From positions 1-64,000 of the forward strand of contig CACEGO010000001.1 in the NCBI GenBank assembly GCA_902559075.1: a DNA stretch of 64,000 nt, given 5' to 3'. A program made the position numbers and the translations under genes. Under the pieces are notes generated by a model. The model was not told where the DNA came from. It did no database searches and was given only the letters and a program-made list of their open reading frames with translations. Positions 12,124 through 21,364 of the stretch are shown here, piece by piece (position 1 is the first letter of the stretch; each line of letters begins with the position of its first letter). Source of the stretch: an uncultured Pelagibacteraceae bacterium (GTDB lineage Bacteria > Pseudomonadota > Alphaproteobacteria > Pelagibacterales > Pelagibacteraceae).

Positions 12124-12329
12124 GATGTATTTTTAAAGCAATTATATCTACTATATATCCTTAAAATATCTAATATTTCTTCAAATATGGATTGAAAAGT
12201 GATGTAAAAATGCAACACTTTACAATTTTTACAACAAAATTGTCTAAAATTGTGAAAAATTAGTCGTTCTGAAGATATAAAACCATTGTTTATTATTAAT
12301 AATAACAATCAAAATAAGGAGTAATTAAT

Positions 12330-13289
12330 ATGAACATTAAAAAAATAGGTCTTACTGCTTTAGCAGCATCACTTGTTTCTGTATCAGCTGCAAATGCTGG
12401 TTCAATGACAATTTCTGGTGCAGCTTCAGTTGGTATTGGAGGTTACAGTGGTGAAAAACACAATGCTGGATCTTCTTTCACAATGGGTAACCAATTCACA
12501 GTTTCTGGTGGTGGTGAATTAGACAACGGTATGAACGTGTCTTTATCATATCAATTAGATAACAAAGCTGGTGTAACTGGACCATTCGATGATCATTCAA
12601 TCACAATTAGTTCTGATGAAATCGGAACAATTAAATTCTCAGGACACGGTGGATCTTCAGCAACATCTGCAATGGATGCTACTGCTGCAGGAGACATCTG
12701 GGATGGATTTGATGGTTCTATCGGTGGTGTAACAGGTTTCACAATTGGTGCATCAGGTGGTACAAACAATTCAGTTTACTACACTGCTCCATCTTTAATG
12801 GACGGTTTAACATTGAATGCATCATATAACCCACAAGGTTCTCAAGCTGAATCTGAAACAGGTTACGGTGTAACTTACACTGGTGTTGAAGGTTTAACTC
12901 TAAAATATGCAACTATGGATGAGAACACAGGTACTACTGGTACATCTGGTGATCAAACAGCGTGGCATATTGGTTATGCTTTAGGCCCAGTAACTCTTGA
13001 AGTAACAAATAATGATTACGACATGGGTACAGCTACAAACGATAAAGAAACTTCATCTTATGAACTTTCTTACACAGTATCTGACGAGCTTTCTATAGCT
13101 TATGGTACTGAGGAAATCGATGAAGGTAACACAAGCACAGATGCAGAGTACTCTGCTTTAGTTGTTACTTACACAGCTGGTGGTATGACGCTAACTGGTA
13201 AAATGGAAGAAGCTGAGAATGTAAACGGTACTACAAACTCAAGTGCTGACTTCGAATACTGGTTCTTAGGTGCTGCATTTGCATTCTAA
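12330..13289 (+). CDS. Gram-negative porin (major outer-membrane protein type)
   Basis: Signal peptide ending 'AANAG'; beta-rich 'GSMTISGAASVGIGG'; C-terminal aromatic 'WFLGAAFAF'; RBS 'aaggag'; strong terminator follows. Confidence 0.88.
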   Translation: MNIKKIGLTALAASLVSVSAANAGSMTISGAASVGIGGYSGEKHNAGSSFTMGNQFTVSGGGELDNGMNVSLSYQLDNKAGVTGPFDDHSITISSDEIGTIKFSGHGGSSATSAMDATAAGDIWDGFDGSIGGVTGFTIGASGGTNNSVYYTAPSLMDGLTLNASYNPQGSQAESETGYGVTYTGVEGLTLKYATMDENTGTTGTSGDQTAWHIGYALGPVTLEVTNNDYDMGTATNDKETSSYELSYTVSDELSIAYGTEEIDEGNTSTDAEYSALVVTYTAGGMTLTGKMEEAENVNGTTNSSADFEYWFLGAAFAF

Positions 13290-13308
13290 TTATTAGTTAA
13301 TATTTTAA

Positions 13309-13337
13309 AAAGAGGCCCCTTTAAGGGGCCTTTTTTT
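13309..13337 (+). terminator. Rho-independent terminator after the porin gene
   Basis: 'aaagaggccccttTAAGGggcctttttttatt': GC stem AGGCCCCTT/AAGGGGCCT plus T-tract. Confidence 0.95.
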
Positions 13338-13854
13338 ATTCAAAATAAGATATTCCTGCAAATTCTGATTGATTTAAAATTTTTAGTTTCTTTAAGTTTT
13401 CTCTAGAAATTCCTCCCAAAACAACAATTTTTTTACTCGTAAGTTTAGAAAGTAACTTAAATTTATTAATGCCTAAATAATTTTTGTTTTTTTTGAATAA
13501 TGAAGACAAAAATATTTTATTTACTTTCTGTTTTTCTTTGATTTTAATTTCTTTTAGATTATGAGCTGATCCTACTATATTAAAATTTCGTTTATATGAA
13601 AAAGCTAGGTGTTTTGTGGTTTTATTAAAAGATGGAATATATGCTCCATCTAAATTAAGTTTATTTGCTAAACTAATATCATTTGATAAATAAAATTTAT
13701 TACCTTTTTTTTTGCAATATTTTTTTATTTTTAAAATAAGCTTTTCATCTAGTATTTTCGAAGAATAATTTCTGTAAATAATAATAGTTTGTTTGTCTTG
13801 TTTATCGATATTGTTTGTTTCAAATTTATTGATAAAGTAATATTTTTTAATCAT
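13336..13854 (-). CDS. Thiamine phosphate synthase/TenI-like family protein
   Basis: 'IVGSAHNLKEI', 'IFLSSLFKKNKNYLGINKF', 'VVLGGISRENLKKL'. Second Met (13854) preferred as start. Confidence 0.72.
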   Translation of the reverse strand: MIKKYYFINKFETNNIDKQDKQTIIIYRNYSSKILDEKLILKIKKYCKKKGNKFYLSNDISLANKLNLDGAYIPSFNKTTKHLAFSYKRNFNIVGSAHNLKEIKIKEKQKVNKIFLSSLFKKNKNYLGINKFKLLSKLTSKKIVVLGGISRENLKKLKILNQSEFAGISYFE

Positions 13855-13860
13855 ATTTAT

Positions 13861-14520
13861 ATGCATAATACTGTAAAAAATTTAATTGATATTGAGAATA
13901 ATATTAAAATACATCTTAATAAATTAAATATAGATAATAACCCTAAAATTGTTGCTGTATCAAAGACTTTTAAAATTGATAAAATCTTACCACTTATAGA
14001 TCATGGTCATATTAATTATGGTGAAAATAAAGTCCAGGAAGCTGTTGAAAAATGGACAGAGATTAAAAAAATTAATTCTCAAATAAGATTACATATGATT
14101 GGAAAATTGCAAACCAATAAAGTGAAATTTGCAGTTCAAATATTTGATTATATTCATTCTGTGGATAGTGAAAAACTTGCAAAAAAAATTGCTGATGAAC
14201 AAAATAAAATAAATAAAAAAATTAAAATATTTTTACAGGTTAATATAGGTGATGAACATCAAAAATCAGGAATAAATAAAAATGATGTTGGTAAACTAGC
14301 TTTTTCCTGTAAAGAAATTGGCTTAGATGTAATAGGCTTAATGTGTATTCCACCAGTAGATAATGAACCAGAAGTTTATTTTAAAGAGATGAATAAATTA
14401 AATAAAGCTTTAGGTTTTACTGAATTAAGTATGGGAATGTCCTCAGATTTTTTGAAAGCAACAGAGTACTTATCAACATTTCTTAGAATTGGATCTAGTA
14501 TTTTTGGAAGTAGATCTTAA
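13861..14520 (+). CDS. YggS/ProSC-family PLP homeostasis protein
   Basis: 'KIVAVSKTFKIDKI', 'YGENKVQEAVEKW', 'LHMIGKLQTNKVK', 'LSMGMSSDF'. Confidence 0.92.
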   Translation: MHNTVKNLIDIENNIKIHLNKLNIDNNPKIVAVSKTFKIDKILPLIDHGHINYGENKVQEAVEKWTEIKKINSQIRLHMIGKLQTNKVKFAVQIFDYIHSVDSEKLAKKIADEQNKINKKIKIFLQVNIGDEHQKSGINKNDVGKLAFSCKEIGLDVIGLMCIPPVDNEPEVYFKEMNKLNKALGFTELSMGMSSDFLKATEYLSTFLRIGSSIFGSRS

Positions 14521-15011
14521 ATAATTTTTATTTTTGTATTTTTTTTAATCAATTTAATCATAATTAAAAAATCTTTCTCCTTCAGAGCAATACATCCAGC
14601 CGAAGGTTTATATTTTTTGGTTAGGTGAATAAATATACAACTTCCTTTTCCAGTAATGGGTTTTTTGAAGTTATACTTAATTGGAATTAGAAAATCATAT
14701 TTATAATCGTTCCTTTTCAATTTTTCATGTTTAATCTTTTTTTGTATTTTAAAAAGTTTGTTGTATTTTTTTGGAAAACGTAGGTCATTACACCAACCCA
14801 TATCATTTTTAATTTCTATACATTTTAGTAAAGTTGAAGGCTTTTCTTTACGATCTTTTCTGAAATAAAGATTTCCAATTTCAAAGGTTCCTTTTGGTGT
14901 CTTTTTATCTCCCTCTATTTTATTACTTGTTAATCCTTTTTTCCCGATACAACACCTAAATTTAAATTCATCTATTTGAAGAGTATGTTTATTTTTTATA
15001 AAAATTGTCAT
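14517..15011 (-). CDS. L,D-transpeptidase (YkuD) family protein
   Basis: 'GKGSCIFIHLTKKYKPSAGCIALKEKD' matches the HxxxxxxxSxGCI catalytic motif. Confidence 0.88.
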   Translation of the reverse strand: MTIFIKNKHTLQIDEFKFRCCIGKKGLTSNKIEGDKKTPKGTFEIGNLYFRKDRKEKPSTLLKCIEIKNDMGWCNDLRFPKKYNKLFKIQKKIKHEKLKRNDYKYDFLIPIKYNFKKPITGKGSCIFIHLTKKYKPSAGCIALKEKDFLIMIKLIKKNTKIKII

Positions 15012-15023
15012 ATTCTATTTTTT

Positions 15024-15587
15024 GTGAGCACACAGAATTTAATAATATATAAGTTTACCTCATTATATCATATTCTTGAAGAACTCGGATTAGAATTAAA
15101 TTTTAAAATCACATTTGCTGATAGTGAGAATGCTTTAAATGAGAAAGTGCAAAATAATAACAACTATTTGATTATATCAAATAAAAAATATCCAGATATT
15201 AGTAATCAATTTGTTTTAGAAAATATACCAATTAATATTTATAAATTAGTAGAACAAATAAATATTCAATTCCTAAAACTACAATTTAACAATCAATCTC
15301 ATGTAAAAGTTAACAACTATACTATAAATCTAAATTCAAGAGAAATGGCTGCAAATAATATTAAGCTTAAATTGACTGAAAAAGAAATTAATACAATTAC
15401 CTATTTATCTAGATCGAATAAACCAGTAAGAATTGATGAATTACAAGCAAAGGTGTGGAGTTATCAATCTGATATTGAAACACACACTGTTGAGACTCAT
15501 GTTTATAGATTGAGAAAGAAAATTTTAAACACATTTAATGATAATGAATTTATAATAAGTAAAAAGAATGGCTATCAAATCAAATAA
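15024..15587 (+). CDS. OmpR-type winged-helix regulator with a degenerate or short N-terminal domain
   Basis: C-terminal 'LKLTEKEINTITYLSR...VWSYQSDIETHTVETHVYRLRKKI...KNGYQIK'. GTG start at 15024 preferred. Confidence 0.8.
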   Translation: MSTQNLIIYKFTSLYHILEELGLELNFKITFADSENALNEKVQNNNNYLIISNKKYPDISNQFVLENIPINIYKLVEQINIQFLKLQFNNQSHVKVNNYTINLNSREMAANNIKLKLTEKEINTITYLSRSNKPVRIDELQAKVWSYQSDIETHTVETHVYRLRKKILNTFNDNEFIISKKNGYQIK

Positions 15588-15687
15588 GAAAAATCCAATA
15601 GCTAAAGATTTATTTAAAAAAAAATATAAACCAAAAATAGTTAAGCCCAAAAAAGGCAAGGGAAGTTTTAAAAGAAAGAAAAATTAA
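15568..15687 (+). CDS. arfA: ArfA-like alternative ribosome-rescue factor, 39 aa
   Basis: MAIKSNKKNPIAKDLFKKKYKPKIVKPKKGKGSFKRKKN*. Ungapped similarity to recalled E. coli ArfA '[31 protein letters not shown]'. Overlaps the preceding ORF by 20 nt; absent from the ORF track because of its length. Confidence 0.8.
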   Translation: MAIKSNKKNPIAKDLFKKKYKPKIVKPKKGKGSFKRKKN

Positions 15688-15689
15688 GT

Positions 15690-16619
15690 TTAAAGTCTTG
15701 CTCCAATTTGTTGGATTACTTTTGATGACATTTCTGTACCTTTTTTGAGACATTCTTTTGTGGACAATTTGTTAATGTATCCATGTAAAAATCCTGCAGC
15801 AAAGAGATCTCCTGCACCTGTAAGGTCAACTATTTTCAGATTTTTTTGTATATCGGTTTCAATAATTTCACTACCATTAATTGCAACTGCACCTTTTTCC
15901 CCTCTAGTTACAATCACTAATTTATTAAGTTGTTTTGAAAAGTTTATAACTTCATTAAAATTTTTTGCTTCAATTAATGAGATTATTTCTTGTTCGTTAG
16001 CAAAAGTTATATCAAGCTTGTTTTTAACTAAGTTTAAAAAATGAGATTTGTGTCTATCTACACAAAATAGATCAGAGAGTGACATAGCAACTTTATTTGC
16101 ATTATTTATGGCTTTATCAAACGCTTTTTTAGGTTCCCCTTCATCCCAAAGGTAACCTTCCAAGAATATTATCTCACTTTTTTTAATTGCATCAGAACTA
16201 ACATCGTTTTCATTAATTTTTCCTGCTGTTCCTAAAAAAGTACACATTGTTCTTTCTGAGTCTGGGGTTACTAAAATTAAACACGTACCAGTCGGTAACT
16301 TTTCCTTCTTTTTAGAATAAAAGTACTCTACATTCTCTTTTTTCAATCCTTCTTCATAACTGCTACCAAATTCATCATCTGAAATTTTACCTATAAAGCC
16401 AGCTTTATCACCAAGCTGAGATATTCCAACTATTGAGTTTGCAACAGAGCCTCCAGAAACTGTTTTTTCAATTTTAAGATTTTTTAATAAATTTTGAAAT
16501 TCATTCTCATCGAAAAATAATTTCATTGTGCTTTTTGTAAGATTATTTTGTTCAATGAACTTGTCGCCCACCTTACAAATGACATCTACTATTGCATTTC
16601 CTATTCCTAGAATTTTCAT
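15690..16619 (-). CDS. PfkB-family carbohydrate/adenosine kinase
   Basis: 'GGSVANSIVGISQLG' and 'DLTGAGDLFAAGFLHG' PfkB signatures. Confidence 0.92.
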   Translation of the reverse strand: MKILGIGNAIVDVICKVGDKFIEQNNLTKSTMKLFFDENEFQNLLKNLKIEKTVSGGSVANSIVGISQLGDKAGFIGKISDDEFGSSYEEGLKKENVEYFYSKKKEKLPTGTCLILVTPDSERTMCTFLGTAGKINENDVSSDAIKKSEIIFLEGYLWDEGEPKKAFDKAINNANKVAMSLSDLFCVDRHKSHFLNLVKNKLDITFANEQEIISLIEAKNFNEVINFSKQLNKLVIVTRGEKGAVAINGSEIIETDIQKNLKIVDLTGAGDLFAAGFLHGYINKLSTKECLKKGTEMSSKVIQQIGARL

Positions 16620-16620
16620 A

Positions 16621-17275
16621 CTAAGCTTTTTTGGTAATAACAGGTTTTTTTCTATTTGGATAGCAAGTAGTGCAAATTTTGCAACTTAAACCATAACAAT
16701 CTCTTGCTTTGCAATACTCTCTGCCATAAAAAATTATTTGTAAATGAAGTTTCGACCAGATTTTTTTAGAAAAAATTCTTTTTAAATCTTTTTCAGTTTG
16801 AACTACATTTTTTCCATTTGTTAAACCCCATCTTTGTGCAAGTCTGTGAATATGAGTATCAACAGCAAAAGCTGGGTATCCAAAACCTTGTGACATTACT
16901 ACGCTTGCTGTCTTGTGTCCTACACCAGGTAGTTTTTCAAGTTCTTCAAAAGTTTTAGGCACTTTACCTTTGTGTTTTTCTAACACTTGCTTTGACATTA
17001 AGTAAATACTTTTAGCTTTAACTCTAAAAATACCAATTTTCTTTATTAATTTTTCAATTTTTTTTTCTTCCTAATTTTACAAAGTGTTCTGGTTTATTGT
17101 ATTTTGGATATATATCCTTTGTAACATTGTTAACATTTACATCAGTACACTGTGCCGAAAGTAGAACTGAAATTAATAGTGTAAAAGTATTTTTGCTTTT
17201 TAAAGGTACTGGGGCTTTAGGATAAATTTTATTTAGTGTTTTAATAATTATTTTAGCTTTTTGTTTTTCATTCAT
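16621..17275 (-). pseudogene. nth: Endonuclease III split by a +1 nt disruption at an A9 tract (pseudogene or slippage-rescued)
   Basis: ORF 17054..17275 gives the N-terminus ('LLISVLLSAQCTDVNVN'); 16621..16998 gives HhH 'LPGVGHKTASVV', 'AVDTHIHRLAQRW' and the FeS Cys cluster. Deleting one A at 17058-17066 joins them. Confidence 0.88.
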
Positions 17276-18051
17276 TATGAAAAATTAAGCAAATCTCTCA
17301 TAGAATATAAACCAGGTTTTTTCTTCATCAACCATTTAGAAGCAGTTAGAGCTCCATCTGAGTAAAGTGCTCTATCAAAAGCTTCATGGTTTAATGTAAT
17401 TATTTCTTTTCCATTTGAGAATTTTACTTCGTGTTCACCAATAATTTCACCTTTCCTGATTGAGTTAAAGTTAATTTTTTTTCCATAAGGAAAAGATTTT
17501 TTATTCAAGAATTTTTTACCGATTAAATTATATAAATTTTTATTTTTTCCATCAGCAATTCCTGTACCAAGCATTAATGCAGTACCAGACGGATAGTCTT
17601 TTTTATGTTTGTGGTGTACTTCAAATATTTTACTTAAGTATTCATCATTCAGTGATTTTGAGGCAATTTCAGTTAAATACATTAATAAATTTACACCTAA
17701 GCTCATATTACCTGCTTTTAAAATAGCTATCTTTCTTGAAAATTTTTTAATCTGATTTTCCTGACTTCTGTTAAATCCTGTAGTGCCAATCACTACCTTT
17801 TTTTTTAGTTTTGATGCTATTTTTAATATTTCAAGGGTACATTTAGGAATAGTAAAATCAATAATTACGTCAGCTTTTTTAAAAGCTTTTTCAGAATTTA
17901 ACTGAGGTTTAACTCCATTAAACTTTTTATTTATTAATCTATTTTCTGTAAGTGTAACTAGTTTAAAGTTTTTATTTTTCTTTGAAGACTTAATTAATTG
18001 CTGGCCCATCCTGCCCATGCATCCAGAAATAGCTAAGTTAATTTTTTTCAT
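17275..18051 (-). CDS. dapB: 4-hydroxy-tetrahydrodipicolinate reductase
   Basis: 'NLAISGCMGRMGQ', 'EVHHKHKKDYPSGTAL'; internal Met preferred as start. Confidence 0.95.
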   Translation of the reverse strand: MKKINLAISGCMGRMGQQLIKSSKKNKNFKLVTLTENRLINKKFNGVKPQLNSEKAFKKADVIIDFTIPKCTLEILKIASKLKKKVVIGTTGFNRSQENQIKKFSRKIAILKAGNMSLGVNLLMYLTEIASKSLNDEYLSKIFEVHHKHKKDYPSGTALMLGTGIADGKNKNLYNLIGKKFLNKKSFPYGKKINFNSIRKGEIIGEHEVKFSNGKEIITLNHEAFDRALYSDGALTASKWLMKKKPGLYSMRDLLNFS

Positions 18052-18215
18052 TAGAAGATAAAATATAGAATTATCACAAGAAATAAGACAATTATACCCC
18101 AAATACTCAAATTTTTAAAAAATATTTTTTTTAGGTGGGATTCAATGAACCTGGAGAGAATTAAAATTAATACTAATATTAAACCTATAGATGGAATAAT
18201 TTCTTCTAAACCCAT
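18051..18215 (-). CDS. Small predicted two-segment membrane protein, 54 aa
   Basis: MGLEEIIPSIGLILVLILILSRFIESHLKKIFFKNLSIWGIIVLFLVIILYFIF*; TAATG overlap with the dapB start; not in the ORF track. Confidence 0.55.
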   Translation of the reverse strand: MGLEEIIPSIGLILVLILILSRFIESHLKKIFFKNLSIWGIIVLFLVIILYFIF

Positions 18216-18218
18216 ATT

Positions 18219-19346
18219 TTAATTTTTCCAAAAATCTTTAGCTTTTTGAAAAAATTTTTTTATACTTGGATTAGACTTATCGTTTTCAATTTTTCTAAAT
18301 TGCTCTAACAACTCTTTTTGTTTTTTGTTTAAGTATACAGGCACTTCTGTCTTTACCTGAACGTATAAATCACCAAAATCTCCTCTTCTCATGAAAGGCA
18401 TGCCTTTACCTTTTAATCTGAATTGTTTACCATTTTGTGTCCCATCAGGAATTTTTATTTTAGCTTTACCACCATCAATAGTTGGAATTTCAATAGTTGT
18501 CCCTAATGCTGCATCAGCGAGAGATAGTGGAAATTCAAAAAATAAATTTTCGTCTGATCTTTTAAATAAGTCATGTGAGTAAACATTTATAAATAAATAA
18601 AGGTCTCCTGTAGCACCGCCTCTGCTTCCAGCTTCACCCTTGCCTGCTAGTCTAATTCTTGTCCCATCATCAACACCTTTTGGAATAGTTACAGATATTT
18701 TTTTAGATGCTTGTTTTTTACCTTGACCATTGCAATCGTTACAAGGATTAGTGATTTCTTCACCATTTCCATTACATTGAGGGCAAGTTTGTTGAACTGT
18801 AAAAAATCCTTGATTAGATCTTACTCTTCCGCTACCTCCACAATATGAACATCTATCTGGTGAATAACCTGGTTTTGATCCGTTCCCTTTACAAGTTCCA
18901 CATTGTTCTGTCGTAGAGAATTTAATATCTTGTTTTTTTCCACTGTAAGCCTCTTCAAGGGAAATTGATAAATCATATCTTAAATCAGAACCTCTGTTAT
19001 TTGATCGTCTGTTTCTTGATCTTCCACCACCACCAAAATCCCCAAAGAAATCTTCAAAAATATCTGAAAAATCTGCTCCGCTAAATCCACCAAAACCTCC
19101 ACCTGGTCTTCCACCACCGTTTTCAAATGCAGCATGACCAAAGTTATCGTAATTTTGTTTTTTCTCTTTGTCTGAAAGTATCCCATAAGCTTCACTAGCT
19201 TCCTTGAATTTTTCTTCAGCCTTTGTGTCTCCGGGATTTTTATCTGGATGATATTTAACCGCTAATTTTCTATATGCGGATTTTAATTCATCAGGGCTCG
19301 CGCTTTTATTTACGCCTAGGACATCATAATAGTCTCTTTTAGCCAT
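18219..19346 (-). CDS. dnaJ: Chaperone protein DnaJ
   Basis: J-domain with HPD; four CxxCxGxG zinc-finger repeats. Confidence 0.97.
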   Translation of the reverse strand: MAKRDYYDVLGVNKSASPDELKSAYRKLAVKYHPDKNPGDTKAEEKFKEASEAYGILSDKEKKQNYDNFGHAAFENGGGRPGGGFGGFSGADFSDIFEDFFGDFGGGGRSRNRRSNNRGSDLRYDLSISLEEAYSGKKQDIKFSTTEQCGTCKGNGSKPGYSPDRCSYCGGSGRVRSNQGFFTVQQTCPQCNGNGEEITNPCNDCNGQGKKQASKKISVTIPKGVDDGTRIRLAGKGEAGSRGGATGDLYLFINVYSHDLFKRSDENLFFEFPLSLADAALGTTIEIPTIDGGKAKIKIPDGTQNGKQFRLKGKGMPFMRRGDFGDLYVQVKTEVPVYLNKKQKELLEQFRKIENDKSNPSIKKFFQKAKDFWKN

Positions 19347-19375
19347 CAAATTACCCCAGACAATTAAATGTCAGT

Positions 19376-21301
19376 TTAAGCGCTTTTTTCTTTATTCTCG
19401 TCTTTTACTTCTTCGAAATCAGCATCAACAACATTTTCGTCTTTTTTACCTGTATCATCTCCACCATTATCTTTTTCAGAATCTGGTTTTGCTGTTTGTT
19501 GTGATTTGTAGATTGCTTCTCCAAGTTTCATTGAAGCTTGTACTAAAGCTTCAGTTTTTTTCTTAATATCTTCAATATCTTCACCTTTTAAAGCTTCTTT
19601 TACAGCAGATGATGCATCTTCAATTGCTTTTTTCTCTGCATCAGAAATTTTTGATCCATGCTCCTTTAAATTTTTTTCAGTAGAGTGAATTAAAGTATCT
19701 GCTTGGTTTCTAACATCAACTGACTCTCTTTTTTTCTTATCAGCTTCTTTGTTAGCCTCTGCATCTTTAACCATTTTTTCAATTTCTTCATCACTTAATC
19801 CACCTGAGGCTTGAATTTGAATTTTTTGTTCTTTTCCAGTTCCTTTATCTTTAGCTGAAACATTTACAATACCGTTAGCATCAATATCAAAAGTTACTTC
19901 AATTTGAGGAACACCTCTTGGTGCTGGTGCAATACCTACCAATTCAAAGTTACCTAAGGCTTTATTGTCAGCTGCCATTTCTCTTTCACCTTGTAGTACT
20001 CTAATGGACACAGCTGGCTGATTGTCTTCTGCAGTTGAGAATACCTGACTTTTTTTAGTTGGTATTGTTGTATTTTTATCAATTAGTTTAGTTGATACCC
20101 CTCCAAGTGTTTCGATACCAAGTGAAAGTGGAGTTACATCCAACAGAAGTACATCTTTAACATCACCTTGTAAAACACCAGCCTGAATTGCAGCACCCAT
20201 TGCAACTACTTCATCTGGATTCACACTTTTATTAGGATCCTTTCCAAAAAAGTTTTTTACCTCTTCAATTACTTTTGGCATTCTGGTCATACCGCCAACC
20301 ATTACCACTTCATCAATTTCACTAGCAGTAATCCCTGCATCTTTTAATGCAGTTTTGCATGGAGGCATAGTTCTACTAATTAAGTCCTCAACTAAAGCTT
20401 CAAGTTTTGCCCTAGTCATTTTTAAATTAATATGTTTTGGACCTGTTTTATCTGCTGTAATAAAAGGCAAGTTTATATCTGTTTGTTCTGCTGAAGATAA
20501 TTCAATTTTTGCTTTTTCTGCAGCTTCTTTTAATCTTTGTAAAGCAAGTTTATCTGATTTAAGATCAATTCCATTGTCTTTTTTAAATTCAGAAACTAAG
20601 TAATCAACAACAGCGTTGTCAAAATCTTCACCACCTAAAAAAGTATCACCATTAGTCGATTTAACCTCAAATACACCGTCACCAAGTTCTAAAATAGAAA
20701 CGTCAAATGTTCCCCCACCTAAATCATAAACTGCAATTTTTTTATTTTGTTTTTTATCCAAACCATATGCAAGTGAAGCTGCAGTTGGTTCATTTATAAT
20801 TCTTAATACCTCTAACCCTGCTATTTTACCCGCATCTTTAGTTGCTTGTCTTTGTGCATCGTTAAAGTATGCTGGGACTGTGATTACAGCTTTTGTTACA
20901 GCTTGTCCTAAATACTTTTCCGCTGTTTCTTTCATTTTTTGTAAAATGAATGCAGATATTTGAGAAGGTGAATATTTTTCACCTTTCGCTTCAATCCAGG
21001 CATCACCTTTTTCAGAGTTAACTATCTTAAATGGTGCAGCCTCTATATCTTTTTTAACAGTTGGGTCTTCGAAATTTCTTCCTATTAATCTTTTAACTGC
21101 AAAGATAGTGTTCTCTGGATTTGTAACAGCTTGTCTTTTTGCTGGTTGTCCAATTAATTTTTCATTTTCGTCTGTAAATGCAACAACTGATGGAGTAGTT
21201 CTTGCTCCCTCAGCATTTTCTAAAACTTTCGCTTGTGTTCCTTCCATAATGGCAACACATGAATTAGTTGTCCCTAAGTCTATTCCAATAATTTTACTCA
21301 T
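19376..21301 (-). CDS. dnaK: Chaperone protein DnaK
   Basis: '[17 protein letters not shown]', '[16 protein letters not shown]'. Confidence 0.98.
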   Translation of the reverse strand: MSKIIGIDLGTTNSCVAIMEGTQAKVLENAEGARTTPSVVAFTDENEKLIGQPAKRQAVTNPENTIFAVKRLIGRNFEDPTVKKDIEAAPFKIVNSEKGDAWIEAKGEKYSPSQISAFILQKMKETAEKYLGQAVTKAVITVPAYFNDAQRQATKDAGKIAGLEVLRIINEPTAASLAYGLDKKQNKKIAVYDLGGGTFDVSILELGDGVFEVKSTNGDTFLGGEDFDNAVVDYLVSEFKKDNGIDLKSDKLALQRLKEAAEKAKIELSSAEQTDINLPFITADKTGPKHINLKMTRAKLEALVEDLISRTMPPCKTALKDAGITASEIDEVVMVGGMTRMPKVIEEVKNFFGKDPNKSVNPDEVVAMGAAIQAGVLQGDVKDVLLLDVTPLSLGIETLGGVSTKLIDKNTTIPTKKSQVFSTAEDNQPAVSIRVLQGEREMAADNKALGNFELVGIAPAPRGVPQIEVTFDIDANGIVNVSAKDKGTGKEQKIQIQASGGLSDEEIEKMVKDAEANKEADKKKRESVDVRNQADTLIHSTEKNLKEHGSKISDAEKKAIEDASSAVKEALKGEDIEDIKKKTEALVQASMKLGEAIYKSQQTAKPDSEKDNGGDDTGKKDENVVDADFEEVKDENKEKSA

Positions 21302-21323
21302 AATATTAATGTCTCTCCTTCGT

Positions 21324-21352
21324 CATATAGGGTTTAAATGTGAAACTACAAG
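21324..21352 (-). promoter_or_regulatory. Candidate RpoH (sigma-32) promoter of dnaK
   Basis: Minus strand CTTG-N17-CCTATATG, fitting the alphaproteobacterial RpoH pattern CTTG-N17/18-CYTATNT. Confidence 0.72.
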
Positions 21353-21364
21353 TTGATCCCATGA

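Noticed and set aside
12120-12308. 62-aa minus-strand ORF upstream of the porin gene
   Set aside because: Lies in the porin promoter/leader, low-complexity, no recognisable motif.
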